NCBI RefSeq assembly: GCF_900112265.1
Contig: NZ_FOLO01000013.1
Span: forward strand, 1 to 64,000
Origin: Pseudoalteromonas denitrificans DSM 6059
Lineage (GTDB): Bacteria > Pseudomonadota > Gammaproteobacteria > Enterobacterales > Alteromonadaceae
Direction of reading: 5' to 3'
DNA length: 64,000 nucleotides
The position numbers and the translations under genes were made by a program. A model generated the notes under the pieces. The model made no database searches. It saw nothing but the letters and a program-made list of their open reading frames with translations, and was not told the DNA's origin. Below are positions 45,918-54,973 of the stretch, piece after piece (position 1 is the first letter of the stretch; each line of letters begins with the position of its first letter).

Positions 45918-48599
45918 TTACTTATTCGAATTTTATCATTTTTTTCTATTTTGGCTTGTTTTATAAGCTTTCAAAGTAATTCAGCTCCAGTAAGTGAAGG
46001 CATGTGTATCTTGTTAAAACAACAGGTGCAGCAATTTAGTCATGCAACTAAAAGTAGGCAATATCGTAATGCTAAACGAGCATATGAAAGAGGGTGTTAT
46101 AAAACTAAAACGGTAGAAACAAAAACAACTCAAATTAAACCTAATGTTGCACCTAAAACAACATTACAACAAAAAATTGAACCTGTGCTGATTGAGCCAA
46201 TTAGTTCTTCTGAAGCTGAAGTTTTACCTAACGAGGTGGAAGTACTTCCAATAGATAATAATGCAGAACAAACCGGTACTAAAGAAGTGGAGGCAATCCC
46301 TGTTGAGGTAGTACCCATTGATGATAAAAAATTAAATGAACAAAAATCAGTCGCGGCTGCTAATGCTAATAAGGCGCAAGTTAATCAAAAAGCGATAAAT
46401 CTAACTCCAAATAAGTCAAATGACTTGTTAGATGTTTATCTTTTACCGAGTTTACTTTTATTGGGAGTATGTATCTTAGCTGCTTTTGTTATTTTCTATA
46501 TCAAACCAAGAAAAGATAAATTAAAAGAAAATATTAAACAATTAAAATCAAAAGCTGAAAAAGTAAAGTCTTCAATACCTAAAAAAAGTGATATCACTAA
46601 AAATGGTCCACTAAGATTCGGTCCATTAATTTCCAGTAAAAAGCCGGTTATAAAAAAACGGAAAAAAGATGAGTTAGATAGAGAAATATATAAATCTTTT
46701 AAGCATTTGGTATTGCGACTGGAAAATAAACAATTAGAAAAAGTTGAACGTATCACAGTTTCCCAATATGGTATTTTTGTTATCGAAAGCCAACGTTTTT
46801 CTGGTGATATTTTTGGCGGTCTAAATTCTGCTAAATGGACAAGTAAAACACAAGACAACTTAGTTGAATTTGATAATCCAATTCAGCTAGTGAAACAAAA
46901 AAGTACGGCTTTAAGTAAATTTTTAGATTCTAAAGAAAATTTTCAGTTAATTGTCTTATTTGATGACTCGGCCGTTTTTAAAGCGCCAATGCCTGCAGCT
47001 GTTATGCACAGGAAAAAACTTAATGCATATATAAAAAGTTTTAAAGAGTTGATTTACAGTGATGAACAATGTGAAGCATTTAATTTGGCAATAAATGAAA
47101 AAGTGAATTCAGACTGGGCAAAAGGGCAAAAACAGGATGAGCCTCATAAGGCTCCAGCTCTTGATAAAGTGAAAAATGAGACGAAAAAAGTACAAGAAAA
47201 TATCTCTAGAATTGATAATTCACCTCAACCTCAACCTCAACCTCAACCTCAAGAAAAGCCAATCATAAATAAAGAGGAAGAGGCTCAAGAAGGGTCAAAT
47301 GAAAAACATTTATCTTTAGAGGAGACTTTAAATAGCCTTTCTAAAAATGAGGCTCATTTACCCAACGTTCATCCTGAAGAACAAGAGTTACCTCAAAATA
47401 AATCGCCTGAAGAAGCTCCTTTCAGTGGTGAAGAGGAGTCCTTTTCTGAGCTACCATCACACGATGATTTTTTATCTAGTTTAGAAATGCCAGAACAAAT
47501 TAAAGATGATACTGCTGTTAAAGAGAGTCAAAAACAACAACTTGATGAAGAATTTGATGAAAAAGAGATGTTGGCTGAATTAGAAAAAGCAAAAAAAGAA
47601 ATGTCCGCTTATTTAAATGATGATATAGGGCAAGTTTCAAAAGAAGCTGTAACCATCAATGAGACAGGTGTAGAAAAAACGACTGTAACTGACAATCTAA
47701 TAGATATTAACAATGAAGACATAAAGCAATCGGACGAGACTTCATCTGATTATTTAGAAAAAGAGCTTGAGGATAATGTTAAAACAGATGCTGTTGAGGT
47801 GAATACACATGTTGATGGCAGTGAAGTTGATATTGTTAATGAAGACATAAAACAAACGGGCGAGACTTCATCTGATTATTTAGAAAAAGAACTTGAGGCT
47901 AATGTTGAAGTAGATGCTGTTGAGGTGAATACATGTGTTGATGGCAGTGAAGTTGAGATTGTTAATGAAGACATAAAGCAAGCGGATGAGGTTTTGTCTG
48001 CTTATTTAGAGAAAGAGCTTGAGGTTAATATTGAAACTGATGCTGTTGAGGTGAATACACGTGTTGATGGCAGTGAAGTTGAGATTGTTAATGAAGACAT
48101 AAAGCAAGCGGATGAGGCATTGTCTGCTTACTTGGAAAAAGAGCTTGAGGTTAATATTGAAACTGATGAAACTATTGAGGTAACGAATATTGGTATTGAT
48201 ACAGCTAATGGGGATATAAAACAAGCAGATGAGGCTTTGTCAGCTTACTTGGAAAAGGAGCTTGAAGGTAACATTGAGATAGATACAGTCGAAACTGTTA
48301 ATATTGATAATGTAGACATTAGCTCTGATAAGCTATTAAAAGGGAATGAAGAGACTCAAGAAAATATAAAACCAGAAAAAGCTGGAAGTGATGATGTATT
48401 CTCAAATCTTTCTCTAGATCCTACATGGGATCCTAGTTCTTCTGAAACACCTATCAATCCAACACTCAAAAAAGAAAATAATTTAATAAAAGATAAAAAA
48501 GAACAAAACGATAGCATTTTCTCTAATATGCAACTTGATCCTACATGGGATCCTAAAACACAAAGTAGCTCTGATAAATCAAAAGGTAAACCGGAATAA
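45918..48599 (+). CDS. Membrane-anchored NERD-domain protein with acidic repeat tail
   Basis: About 893 residues from ATG 45918 (an in-frame TTG at 45894 adds eight). It has an exported N-terminus (signal about 1-23), a second hydrophobic helix (about 173-192), then a nuclease-related NERD domain (about 240-365: DELDREIYKSFKHLVL, YGIFVIESQRFSGDIFGG, WTSK). A PQ microsatellite and a long Glu/Asp-rich region follow, with five 42-residue repeats (about 600-800, consensus NEDIKQADEALSAYLEKELE) and a duplicated LDPTWDP motif near the end. NERD's lysine-rich core may bind or cleave nucleic acid, but here the usual catalytic Glu/Gln-x-Lys reads ESQR, so activity is uncertain. Function is unknown. 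Confidence 0.75.
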   Translation, partial: LLIRILSFFSILACFISFQSNSAPVSEGMCILLKQQVQQFSHATKSRQYRNAKRAYERGCYKTKTVETKTTQIKPNVAPKTTLQQKIEPVLIEPISSSEAEVLPNEVEVLPIDNNAEQTGTKEVEAIPVEVVPIDDKKLNEQKSVAAANANKAQVNQKAINLTPNKSNDLLDVYLLPSLLLLGVCILAAFVIFYIKPRKDKLKENIKQLKSKAEKVKSSIPKKSDITKNGPLRFGPLISSKKPVIKKRKKDELDREIYKSFKHLVLRLENKQLEKVERITVSQYGIFVIESQRFSGDIFGGLNSAKWTSKTQDNLVEFDNPIQLVKQKSTALSKFLDSKENFQLIVLFDDSAVFKAPMPAAVMHRKKLNAYIKSFKELIYSDEQCEAFNLAINEKVNSDWAKGQKQDEPHKAPALDKVKNETKKVQENISRIDNSPQPQPQPQPQEKPIINKEEEAQEGSNEKHLSLEETLNSLSKNEAHLPNVHPEEQELPQNKSPEEAPFSGEEESFSELPSHDDFLSSLEMPEQIKDDTAVKESQKQQLDEEFDEKEMLAELEKAKKEMSAYLNDDIGQVSKEAVTINETGVEKTTVTDNLIDINNEDIKQSDETSSDYLEKELEDNVKTDAVEVNTHVDGSEVDIVNEDIKQTGETSSDYLEKELEANVEVDAVEVNTCVDGSEVEIVNEDIKQADEVLSAYLEKELEVNIETDAVEVNTRVDGSEVEIVNEDIKQADEALSAYLEKELEVNIETDETIEVTNIGIDTANGDIKQADEALSAYLEKELEGNIEIDTVETVNIDNVDISSDKLLKGNEETQENIKPEKAGSDDVFSNLSLDPTWDPSSSETPINPTLKKENNLIKDKKEQNDSIFSNMQLDPTWDPKTQSSSDKSKGKPE
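47223..47252 (+). repeat. CCTCAA hexanucleotide microsatellite (five copies)
   Basis: In-frame coding repeat for Pro-Gln pairs inside the NERD protein. Slippage would change the length of the linker by two residues per unit without a frameshift. Confidence 0.9.
47704..48310 (+). repeat. Tandem coding repeats of about 126 bp (five units)
   Basis: Five diverged direct repeats encode about 42 residues each. Units begin NNEDIKQSDETSS, NEDIKQTGETSS, NEDIKQADEVLS, NEDIKQADEALS and NGDIKQADEALS. The middle units are nearly identical in DNA, for example around 47965-48045 and 48090-48165, which shows recent duplication. Confidence 0.9.
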
Positions 48600-48613
48600 A
48601 AGCTATTTTTTGA

Positions 48614-49591
48614 TTACCCTTTGTTATTAATATTGGGTAATTGTTTCAGCTGGCCATTTTTATTTAAATGATAAGTCGCAAAATCTTCGGCTAAGAATAG
48701 GTTTCCACAATAAAATTTTTTGGCTTCATCATGAATGAGTTTAATTGAATTTTTACCATACTGAGTATATCTAGCGCTAAAATGCGTTAATACTAAATTA
48801 GGAAGTTGTAAATTATTAGCGAATAGGGCGATGTCTTTTGCACTTGTATGCATAGGAGCTTTACCAACTTTATCGGAAACTTCTTGTGTGTAAGTTGCTT
48901 CATGGACTAACACATCAAGTGTTTTTGAAGCTTGGGTTAATAGGTTAGGCTGGCAATTGTCTCCTGAAATGATAATTTTTCTGGGTCGAATATTGTCAAT
49001 CCAATAGTCTTTACCTATTAAAGCTCTTGTCTTATCTAAAATTATATTTTCCCCTTTGCATAACCTTCCCCAAAGAGGTCCTTGAGGTATATTGTCTTGT
49101 TTTAGTTTTTCAATATTAAGCTTATGGTCTAAATTAATTTCCGTGAAATACCAAGCATGACTTGGAACGCGATGGCGTAATTCAACAGCTTCAACCTTAA
49201 AACCCGCTATTTCAATATCGTTATCAAGTTCTTCAGTAGCAATAAATTCAATAGAGTAAGGAATATAACAATCCGTTGTTTTTAAAACGACTGTTATGAA
49301 TTCTTCTATTGGTTTCGGGGCTATTATTTTAATTGGTTTTGTTCTACCACTCATGCCAGCTGTTGCAAGAATGCCCGGTAATCCATAACAGTGGTCGCCA
49401 TGAATATGGGTAATAAAAATAGCTTCGAGTGTTGCTAAAGTATAAGGGGTATGTAGTAATTGCTGTTGAGTTCCTTCTCCACAGTCAACTAGGCACCAGC
49501 CTTTTTCTTTTTCTAAAGAAATGGCTAAACTGGTAACATTACGTTGTTTTGTGGGCAAACCTGCTGAAGTACCTAAAAATGTAAATTTCAC
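48614..49591 (-). CDS. rnz: Ribonuclease Z
   Basis: A 325-residue MBL-fold tRNA 3'-endonuclease of the RNase Z/ElaC family: FLGTSAG at the start, zinc motif THIHGDHCYGL, ELRHRVPSHAW, and the C-terminal LVHEATYTQE and LTHFSARY motifs. It matures tRNA 3' ends. All three tRNAs here encode CCA, so in this organism it more likely acts as RNase BN-type activity or on other RNAs. The gene converges with the NERD gene and is 12 bp downstream of the 135-residue gene. Confidence 0.93.
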   Translation of the reverse strand: MKFTFLGTSAGLPTKQRNVTSLAISLEKEKGWCLVDCGEGTQQQLLHTPYTLATLEAIFITHIHGDHCYGLPGILATAGMSGRTKPIKIIAPKPIEEFITVVLKTTDCYIPYSIEFIATEELDNDIEIAGFKVEAVELRHRVPSHAWYFTEINLDHKLNIEKLKQDNIPQGPLWGRLCKGENIILDKTRALIGKDYWIDNIRPRKIIISGDNCQPNLLTQASKTLDVLVHEATYTQEVSDKVGKAPMHTSAKDIALFANNLQLPNLVLTHFSARYTQYGKNSIKLIHDEAKKFYCGNLFLAEDFATYHLNKNGQLKQLPNINNKG

Positions 49592-49603
49592 AATATTTAA
49601 GCG

Positions 49604-50011
49604 TTAAGCCACCTCTTTATCAAAGCAGGTTTGTAAAAATTCAAAAGATTGTTTTTTTAAAGGAGATATTAAATGCTCTGTTAATAGAGTGCTTTTTATG
49701 AGTTTAACAGTTTGTTCTTTTATCGTTTCATCATGGATATTTTGAGCTCTTTGGAAGATAAACTCGTTTATCTGTTTGTCTTTAATAATATCACTGCATT
49801 TTAATTTTATATCATGTATATAAACTTCATTGTATATTTTAGACTCGCAACTTAATTTGTTTAGATATTTTTTTACAGAAATAAATTCAGAATCATCAAG
49901 GGCATCATCAATTTTGGTAAATAAAACAACCAAATCTATTAAGGCTTCTTGTTGTACTTGCTCTACACATACACCTGTATCTAAGTAATTTAATAGGTTT
50001 TCAAATTTCAT
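49604..50011 (-). CDS. Small helical protein of unknown function, possibly TerB-like
   Basis: A 135-residue soluble, all-helical protein. The segment LFTKIDDALDDSEFISVKKYLNKL resembles the metal-binding first helices of TerB-like proteins, but the match is weak and no name is claimed. It precedes rnz by 12 bp and is probably co-transcribed. Confidence 0.6.
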   Translation of the reverse strand: MKFENLLNYLDTGVCVEQVQQEALIDLVVLFTKIDDALDDSEFISVKKYLNKLSCESKIYNEVYIHDIKLKCSDIIKDKQINEFIFQRAQNIHDETIKEQTVKLIKSTLLTEHLISPLKKQSFEFLQTCFDKEVA

Positions 50012-50246
50012 TTTAATTCCTTATTATTGTTGTACCCATAGTGTATACCATAAAACGCAATTTAGCTTTAATACCTATTTATGTTAAATAGTATGAATAT
50101 TTAACTATATATTAGGCATAAATACTGATAAAAAGCGAAAGCTTAGTATAAATTTAATTCAACTTGATTAATCAATCTTAGCCACTTATTCTTTGTAAAC
50201 CCTTCAATTACTTATGTATTGAAAAGACCCCGAGGTGTTGTTGTTT

Positions 50247-51689
50247 ATGGTACAAAATATAGTCAAAGAATCTGTTTATAGTAAAACAATTAAAAATTTA
50301 ATTGGCTCTATTTTTTCGATGACCTCCTTTCAAGATTCCATTTATGAAGTTGCTACTGAATACTTTAAATATGCACAAGAAAATGAAATTAAAAAAAATG
50401 CGATTGAACAGCAAATCATTTCAGATAAACAGGCATTAGAAAAAGACCCTAAATCAAGTACTCTTAATCACAACATTAAAATTTCCCAAAAAATATTAAA
50501 AGAATTTAATTTAAAACAAGAAGAAGAAAAACAAAGCCGATTAGAAAAAATAAAAACAATTTGCCATGATATTTTAAATTTGTGCAAGGGAAAAGACGAG
50601 AGCGATCAAAACAATAAATTTGCACGTATTCTTGGTACTATTCAGTTAATGACTCCAACAAACACTAAAGCAGCAATTAACCAAAATAAAAAAAGCAAAC
50701 ATTTATATCGTGCTGTTCTGAGTTTATTATTGTTTGAGCAATTAATGAAAGATGAACAAATCACTAATCCTTATATTCAGGAAATAAAAAATAGAGCGTT
50801 AGACGAGGATGATGATGAAGTTTATCAAAATGAGGTGCAGATCCCCGTTCTTATGTCAGCCCTATTACTTGATGTTGGGAGTCACCATCCTGATGCTTTA
50901 GAGATATTAAAAGGAAAAGATGGGAAATTAAATGAATTTAGAACATTGACTAATGAAGAGCGTTTATCGTTATTAAAAATTAGTTATCATCAAACAATTA
51001 ATTATTTAACCCATGGCATCGGGTCTGCCAAATATATTGGCAATAGCAAAGAACAAAGAGATGTTTTTAATAAAAATGAAAAAGAAAAAATGTCTTTTAT
51101 TTTAAATTTATTTAAACGTTCAGTCGACCCTAAGCAAGGGATAGGCAATATAATTAAAATACCTCAAATATACGTTTCTGTTGTATTAAGTACGCGCAGT
51201 AATTTTGTATATCAATCTTTGCCGAAGGTATTTTTACTCTTGCATAAAGGAGCTGAAAAAGGCAGTCATAGTCAAGTTGTGGTCAACAGTTTACAAAAAA
51301 TATTAGGCATATACCCACCAGGATTTGGTATTACGTATATTCCAAAAAACGCCGATGGTATAGATTTAGACCGGTTTGAATATGCAATTGTTTCAGGTAT
51401 TTATCCAAAAAATCATCACGAACCTATAGTAAGAATTGCAACTAAAAATCTAACTTTTACATCGTCAGGGCATGATATTACTGTGCAACCAGATAATAAT
51501 TTATTTTATGCTAATTGTCGTAAAAAATTAGAAAAAGTCAGTAGTGAAAGGTTAAACGAAATATTACAAAAACTCTGGTCTAATTTTGAAAACAGAACCA
51601 ATGAAGCTCAGTTTGTACCTAACTGCTGGGAACCTCATGAGTACTTCTCATATATTAAATATCAAAATTTGTGGAATAAAAATAGGTGA
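50247..51689 (+). CDS. Hypothetical protein, possibly a degenerate HD/HD-GYP domain
   Basis: A 480-residue soluble protein. Residues about 55-110 are a Lys/Glu-rich coiled coil. The middle, about 190-290, has LLLDVGSHHPDALEIL and ISYHQTINYLTHGIG, which recall the HDIGK and HH regions of HD-GYP proteins with the metal residues changed, so loss of phosphodiesterase activity is possible. The C-terminal part is unassigned. Starts at GTG 50235, TTG 50241 and ATG 50247 are possible; the CGAGG at 50231-50235 favours one of the latter two. It overlaps the EEP gene by four bases. Confidence 0.6.
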   Translation: MVQNIVKESVYSKTIKNLIGSIFSMTSFQDSIYEVATEYFKYAQENEIKKNAIEQQIISDKQALEKDPKSSTLNHNIKISQKILKEFNLKQEEEKQSRLEKIKTICHDILNLCKGKDESDQNNKFARILGTIQLMTPTNTKAAINQNKKSKHLYRAVLSLLLFEQLMKDEQITNPYIQEIKNRALDEDDDEVYQNEVQIPVLMSALLLDVGSHHPDALEILKGKDGKLNEFRTLTNEERLSLLKISYHQTINYLTHGIGSAKYIGNSKEQRDVFNKNEKEKMSFILNLFKRSVDPKQGIGNIIKIPQIYVSVVLSTRSNFVYQSLPKVFLLLHKGAEKGSHSQVVVNSLQKILGIYPPGFGITYIPKNADGIDLDRFEYAIVSGIYPKNHHEPIVRIATKNLTFTSSGHDITVQPDNNLFYANCRKKLEKVSSERLNEILQKLWSNFENRTNEAQFVPNCWEPHEYFSYIKYQNLWNKNR

Positions 51690-52747
51690 ATGTGAAATTA
51701 AAAAAATTCAAAATAGCGAGTATTAACTTATTTAACTATCTATCTCCTCCATCTGCATATTATGATTTTGAGAATATTTATAGCCAAGCGCAATGGCAAA
51801 AAAAACAGCTTTGGTTTCGTTCTTTTTTGTCTGAACATCAACCTGATATTGTTGGTTTTCAAGAAGTGTTTAGTTCAAAAGAATTAAGTGTTTTATGTAA
51901 AAAACAAGGCTTAGATTATTTTGCTGTAGTTGATAAGCCGGAAATAATGAGTGACTTTATTTATAAAAGTCAGGTAGTTGCAATTGCTGCACGTTATCCT
52001 ATATTAGCAGTTGAAAAGGTTTTGCCATCTGAAGAATTGGTTAATCACTTAGGGCTAAATGAATTTAACTTTAGTCGGCAAGTACTGAGAGCAACAATTG
52101 ATTTACCATCTCTTGGTTTATGTGATTTTTATGTCGTGCATTTTAAATCCAAACGTGCCAATTTAAATGTATCTGATGAAAACCTTCCTGGTCTATCAAC
52201 AAGCGCTTCAATTTTTGCGAAACAATTTCTAGGGCGTTGGAGTGCAGATTTTCAAAGGGGTAATGAGGCCGCTTTATTATTTCACGCTATGCTGCAAAGG
52301 CGTGAAAAAACCAATCAAGCAATGATTTTATTAGGTGACTTTAACGATAATTTACACTCAGGGGTATTGGATGCGCTCAATATGCAACGAAAAAAAATCC
52401 ATAGTGTAGATATAAAAATGAGTGAATTATCACAACTGCCAGATCATGCAATAAATAACTCACTTAAATATTACCAATTAAATGATGCTCATAATTTATT
52501 TATAAAAACGCGTGATTTTAAGACTATGAATCACTTGAGGAAATCAACACATTATTATGGAACACAAGGCTCTGTGCTTGACTATATCTTATTATCAAAT
52601 GAGTTTGATACTGAGTGCGGAGCAAGCTTAGCGGAAGTCACCTCTTATGAAACATTTGATAGTCATTTAATAAATCCTGAGTATGATATTGATAGCGATT
52701 CGACAGATCATGCTCCGGTTATGGCAACAATTACAATAAGAAGTTAA
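51686..52747 (+). CDS. Endonuclease/exonuclease/phosphatase family protein
   Basis: A 353-residue EEP-fold protein: ASINLFNYL (Asn), GFQEVF (catalytic Glu), YVVHFKSK (His), GDFNDN (Asp/Asn) and DSTDHAPVM (Asp/His) are all present. Members cleave phosphodiesters in DNA, RNA, lipids or nucleotides, and the substrate cannot be deduced. No signal peptide is seen. The GTG start overlaps the preceding stop (GTGA), which indicates translational coupling; GTG at 51692 is an alternative. Confidence 0.87.
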   Translation: MNVKLKKFKIASINLFNYLSPPSAYYDFENIYSQAQWQKKQLWFRSFLSEHQPDIVGFQEVFSSKELSVLCKKQGLDYFAVVDKPEIMSDFIYKSQVVAIAARYPILAVEKVLPSEELVNHLGLNEFNFSRQVLRATIDLPSLGLCDFYVVHFKSKRANLNVSDENLPGLSTSASIFAKQFLGRWSADFQRGNEAALLFHAMLQRREKTNQAMILLGDFNDNLHSGVLDALNMQRKKIHSVDIKMSELSQLPDHAINNSLKYYQLNDAHNLFIKTRDFKTMNHLRKSTHYYGTQGSVLDYILLSNEFDTECGASLAEVTSYETFDSHLINPEYDIDSDSTDHAPVMATITIRS

Positions 52748-52757
52748 AGAGAAATAG

Positions 52758-53357
52758 ATGATTAGAATAGTATATATTTTATTGGTTTTTTTACAGTTAG
52801 CCTGCTCTGAAGTTTCTTTAAAGCCCTTATCTGATAGTAGTACAATCGTTGCTTTTGGCGATAGTTTAACATATGGAAAAGGCGTACCTAAAGAAGATAG
52901 CTACCCCAGTGTTTTGGCGCAATTAACTCATTTGAAAGTGATTAACACGGGTATTTCTGGAGAAACAACTGGTAAAGGTTTGATGCGTTTTGAAACGGTT
53001 ATTCATAAATATAATCCGCAGCTTATTATTTTACTCGAAGGAGGAAATGATTTCTTACGCAACAAACCTAAAGTGCAAACACAAAATAATTTGGCGAAAA
53101 TGATAGAAATGGCGCAAGCGCGAGATATAGAAATTATATTAGTTGCCGTACCACAAAAAAGCATATTTTTAACGCCATCGATTATTTATCAGGAATTAGC
53201 ACAGAAATACAATCTTGTTTTACTTGAAGACATTATCACTGACCTATTAAAAAATAATCAGTATAAATCAGATCAAATTCATTTTAATAAACTTGGGTAT
53301 CAAAAATTAGCGCAGCGCATTTATCAGGAATTGAAAGATAAAGGCGCTATTGATTAA
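52758..53357 (+). CDS. SGNH/GDSL-family hydrolase (TesA-like), lipoprotein
   Basis: A 199-residue serine esterase with block I FGDSLTYG, block II TGISGETT, block III GGNDFLRN and block V DQIHFNKLGY, so all four catalytic and oxyanion residues are intact. The N-terminus is a short lipoprotein signal with lipobox LQLAC (Cys16). TesA-type enzymes hydrolyse thioesters, lysophospholipids and arylesters in the periplasm. It starts 10 bp after the EEP gene, so the three genes 50247-53357 form an operon. Confidence 0.9.
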   Translation: MIRIVYILLVFLQLACSEVSLKPLSDSSTIVAFGDSLTYGKGVPKEDSYPSVLAQLTHLKVINTGISGETTGKGLMRFETVIHKYNPQLIILLEGGNDFLRNKPKVQTQNNLAKMIEMAQARDIEIILVAVPQKSIFLTPSIIYQELAQKYNLVLLEDIITDLLKNNQYKSDQIHFNKLGYQKLAQRIYQELKDKGAID

Positions 53358-53899
53358 TGGGATCTTAATCGTGAAAATATATTCAAATCATGATATTGCT
53401 GCTTCCAATAGCCATATCCTCTGAGCAAACCTTCACTTTTAAACCCTAATTTTAATAATACTTTTTCAGATGCGTGATTTCCCTGCATGGTAAATGCCTC
53501 AAGCCTGTTTATTTTTTTTACTTCTTCAATTATCAAGAGGTAATTTATGACCTGCTTTAAAGCCTCAGTAGCAAAACCTTTGCCCCAAGTTGATTGGTTA
53601 AATTCATAGCCTAAAGTGGCACTATGATTATCATTATTCCATTTTATGCCTATGCTACCGATTAGCTTTAAGGATGTTTTTTCTCTGACAGCCCAACGTA
53701 AATGACTGCCATTATTATATTTTTTTTGATCTTGTTCTATTAATTCGACAGCTTGTTTTAGATCTGTGAATTGCTCAAAGTCATAATATTTAATGACCTT
53801 GGAGTCAGAAAATATCTCATATATTTCAGCTGTATCTACTAAAGTTACTTCATCAAGTAAAAGCCGAGATGTAGTGAGTGTAGGAAATTGATTATTCAT
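53354..53899 (-). CDS. GNAT N-acetyltransferase (RimJ/RimL-like), copy 1
   Basis: A 181-residue GNAT acetyltransferase: TTSRLLLDEVTLVD at the start, LGYEFNQSTWGKGFATEAL as the acetyl-CoA loop, and the C-terminal NHASEKVLLKLGFKSEG. Family members acetylate ribosomal protein N-termini, amino sugars or small amines. It overlaps the preceding GNAT gene by eight bases and converges with the SGNH gene. Confidence 0.88.
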   Translation of the reverse strand: MNNQFPTLTTSRLLLDEVTLVDTAEIYEIFSDSKVIKYYDFEQFTDLKQAVELIEQDQKKYNNGSHLRWAVREKTSLKLIGSIGIKWNNDNHSATLGYEFNQSTWGKGFATEALKQVINYLLIIEEVKKINRLEAFTMQGNHASEKVLLKLGFKSEGLLRGYGYWKQQYHDLNIFSRLRSH

Positions 53900-54392
53900 A
53901 ACGGTTTAGCTTAAAGCCCCAGCGTTCATAGGTATCAACATGTTTTAAACCTACTTTTAATAAGATTTTATTTGAAGCGATATTTTCAACAACAGCTTCA
54001 GCCATTATATTTTCTAATTTTAAGGTATTATTTGCATAATCCATTGTGGCTCTTACTGCCTCAAGTCCCAAGCCTTTACCCCAATACTCTGGCAACATGC
54101 GATAACCGACGTCTGGGCGGTTTTCTTCAGGTAAATACTTGATACCACAAAACCCAATTACATGGTTATTTTCTTTATAAACCAAGGCATAGCGGGCATA
54201 ACCATATTTTTTATATTCAGCTTGCCAAACATTTGTGATCACATCTTTGGCATCTTGCTTGGTTTTTACCATACCTAAGTCACCAGTGTATTTAGTCACG
54301 TCTTCATTAACTGAAAATTCATATACGGCATCTAAATCATCTAATGTAAATTCTCTCATAATTAATCTGGGTGTTTCTATTAATATTGTCAT
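53892..54392 (-). CDS. GNAT N-acetyltransferase (RimJ/RimL-like), copy 2
   Basis: A 166-residue GNAT acetyltransferase with TPRLIMREFTLDDLD, VGYRMLPEYWGKGLGLEAV (acetyl-CoA loop) and NIASNKILLKVGLKHVD. It is related to the downstream gene at family level, but not a recent duplicate. The two overlap and are presumably co-translated. Confidence 0.88.
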   Translation of the reverse strand: MTILIETPRLIMREFTLDDLDAVYEFSVNEDVTKYTGDLGMVKTKQDAKDVITNVWQAEYKKYGYARYALVYKENNHVIGFCGIKYLPEENRPDVGYRMLPEYWGKGLGLEAVRATMDYANNTLKLENIMAEAVVENIASNKILLKVGLKHVDTYERWGFKLNRYE

Positions 54393-54601
54393 TGTTTAGC
54401 CTCTTGATATTTGAGTTCAGTTTAGCTGGAATATTAAGGCAAAACAGAAGCAGTTTAGTTATATAAAAAGCAATACAGTTTTATTTGTGAGCATTTATAT
54501 TTCATATTATGTAACGTGTTTTTATTCATAACAAAAAAACAACATTTCAATTGAAGTAAACCTGTTATTATCTCAAAAATTTTTTAGTTAGTATAAGTTA
54601 A

Positions 54602-54877
54602 ATGAATAAAACGCAATTAATCGCACACATATCTAAAGACTCAGAAATTACCAAAGCACAAGCGAAAAGGTTTTACGACGCATTTGTTGCAACGATTACA
54701 AAACAGTTATATGAAAGTGAAATTGTACAGCTAACAGGTTTTGGTACTTTTTCGATTAATTATCGCCCTGAACGTCAGGGAAGAAATCCTAAAACAGGGC
54801 AGCCAATAACAATTGAGGCTTCTTTAATACCGACTTTTAAACCAGGTAAAGCATTAAAAGATATTTGTAGTAAATAA
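54602..54877 (+). CDS. HU-family DNA-binding protein
   Basis: A 91-residue nucleoid protein of the HU/IHF superfamily: MNKTQLIAHISKDSEITKAQ, QLTGFGTFSI, and the DNA-wrapping arm with RQGRNPKTGQPI. It introduces bends in DNA. The final FKPGKALKDICSK follows the HU pattern. A diverged paralogue of hupA/hupB is likely, as the core is not the standard one. Confidence 0.92.
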   Translation: MNKTQLIAHISKDSEITKAQAKRFYDAFVATITKQLYESEIVQLTGFGTFSINYRPERQGRNPKTGQPITIEASLIPTFKPGKALKDICSK

Positions 54878-54931
54878 AGAAGTAAGGTTATTTTATTCTC
54901 ATGATTTTTTAGTATGAATGGGCAGTAATAA

Positions 54932-54956
54932 AAAAGGCGCTCAAAGAGCGCCTTTT
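54932..54956. terminator. Bidirectional intrinsic terminator
   Basis: Arms AAAAGGCGCTC (54932-54942) and GAGCGCCTTTT (54946-54956) with an AAA loop, between the convergent HU gene and fabY. The stem is flanked by A- and T-runs on both sides, so it serves both transcripts. Confidence 0.93.
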
Positions 54957-54973
54957 AGATATAGATTATTTGC

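Noticed and set aside
47704-48310. Possible CRISPR-like array
   Set aside because: Units are about 126 bp, stay in one reading frame and encode a repeated 42-residue motif. There are no short repeats with unique spacers.
53354-54392. GNAT pair as a toxin-antitoxin module
   Set aside because: Both proteins are RimJ/RimL-like acetyltransferases. No ribbon-helix-helix antitoxin gene is adjacent.
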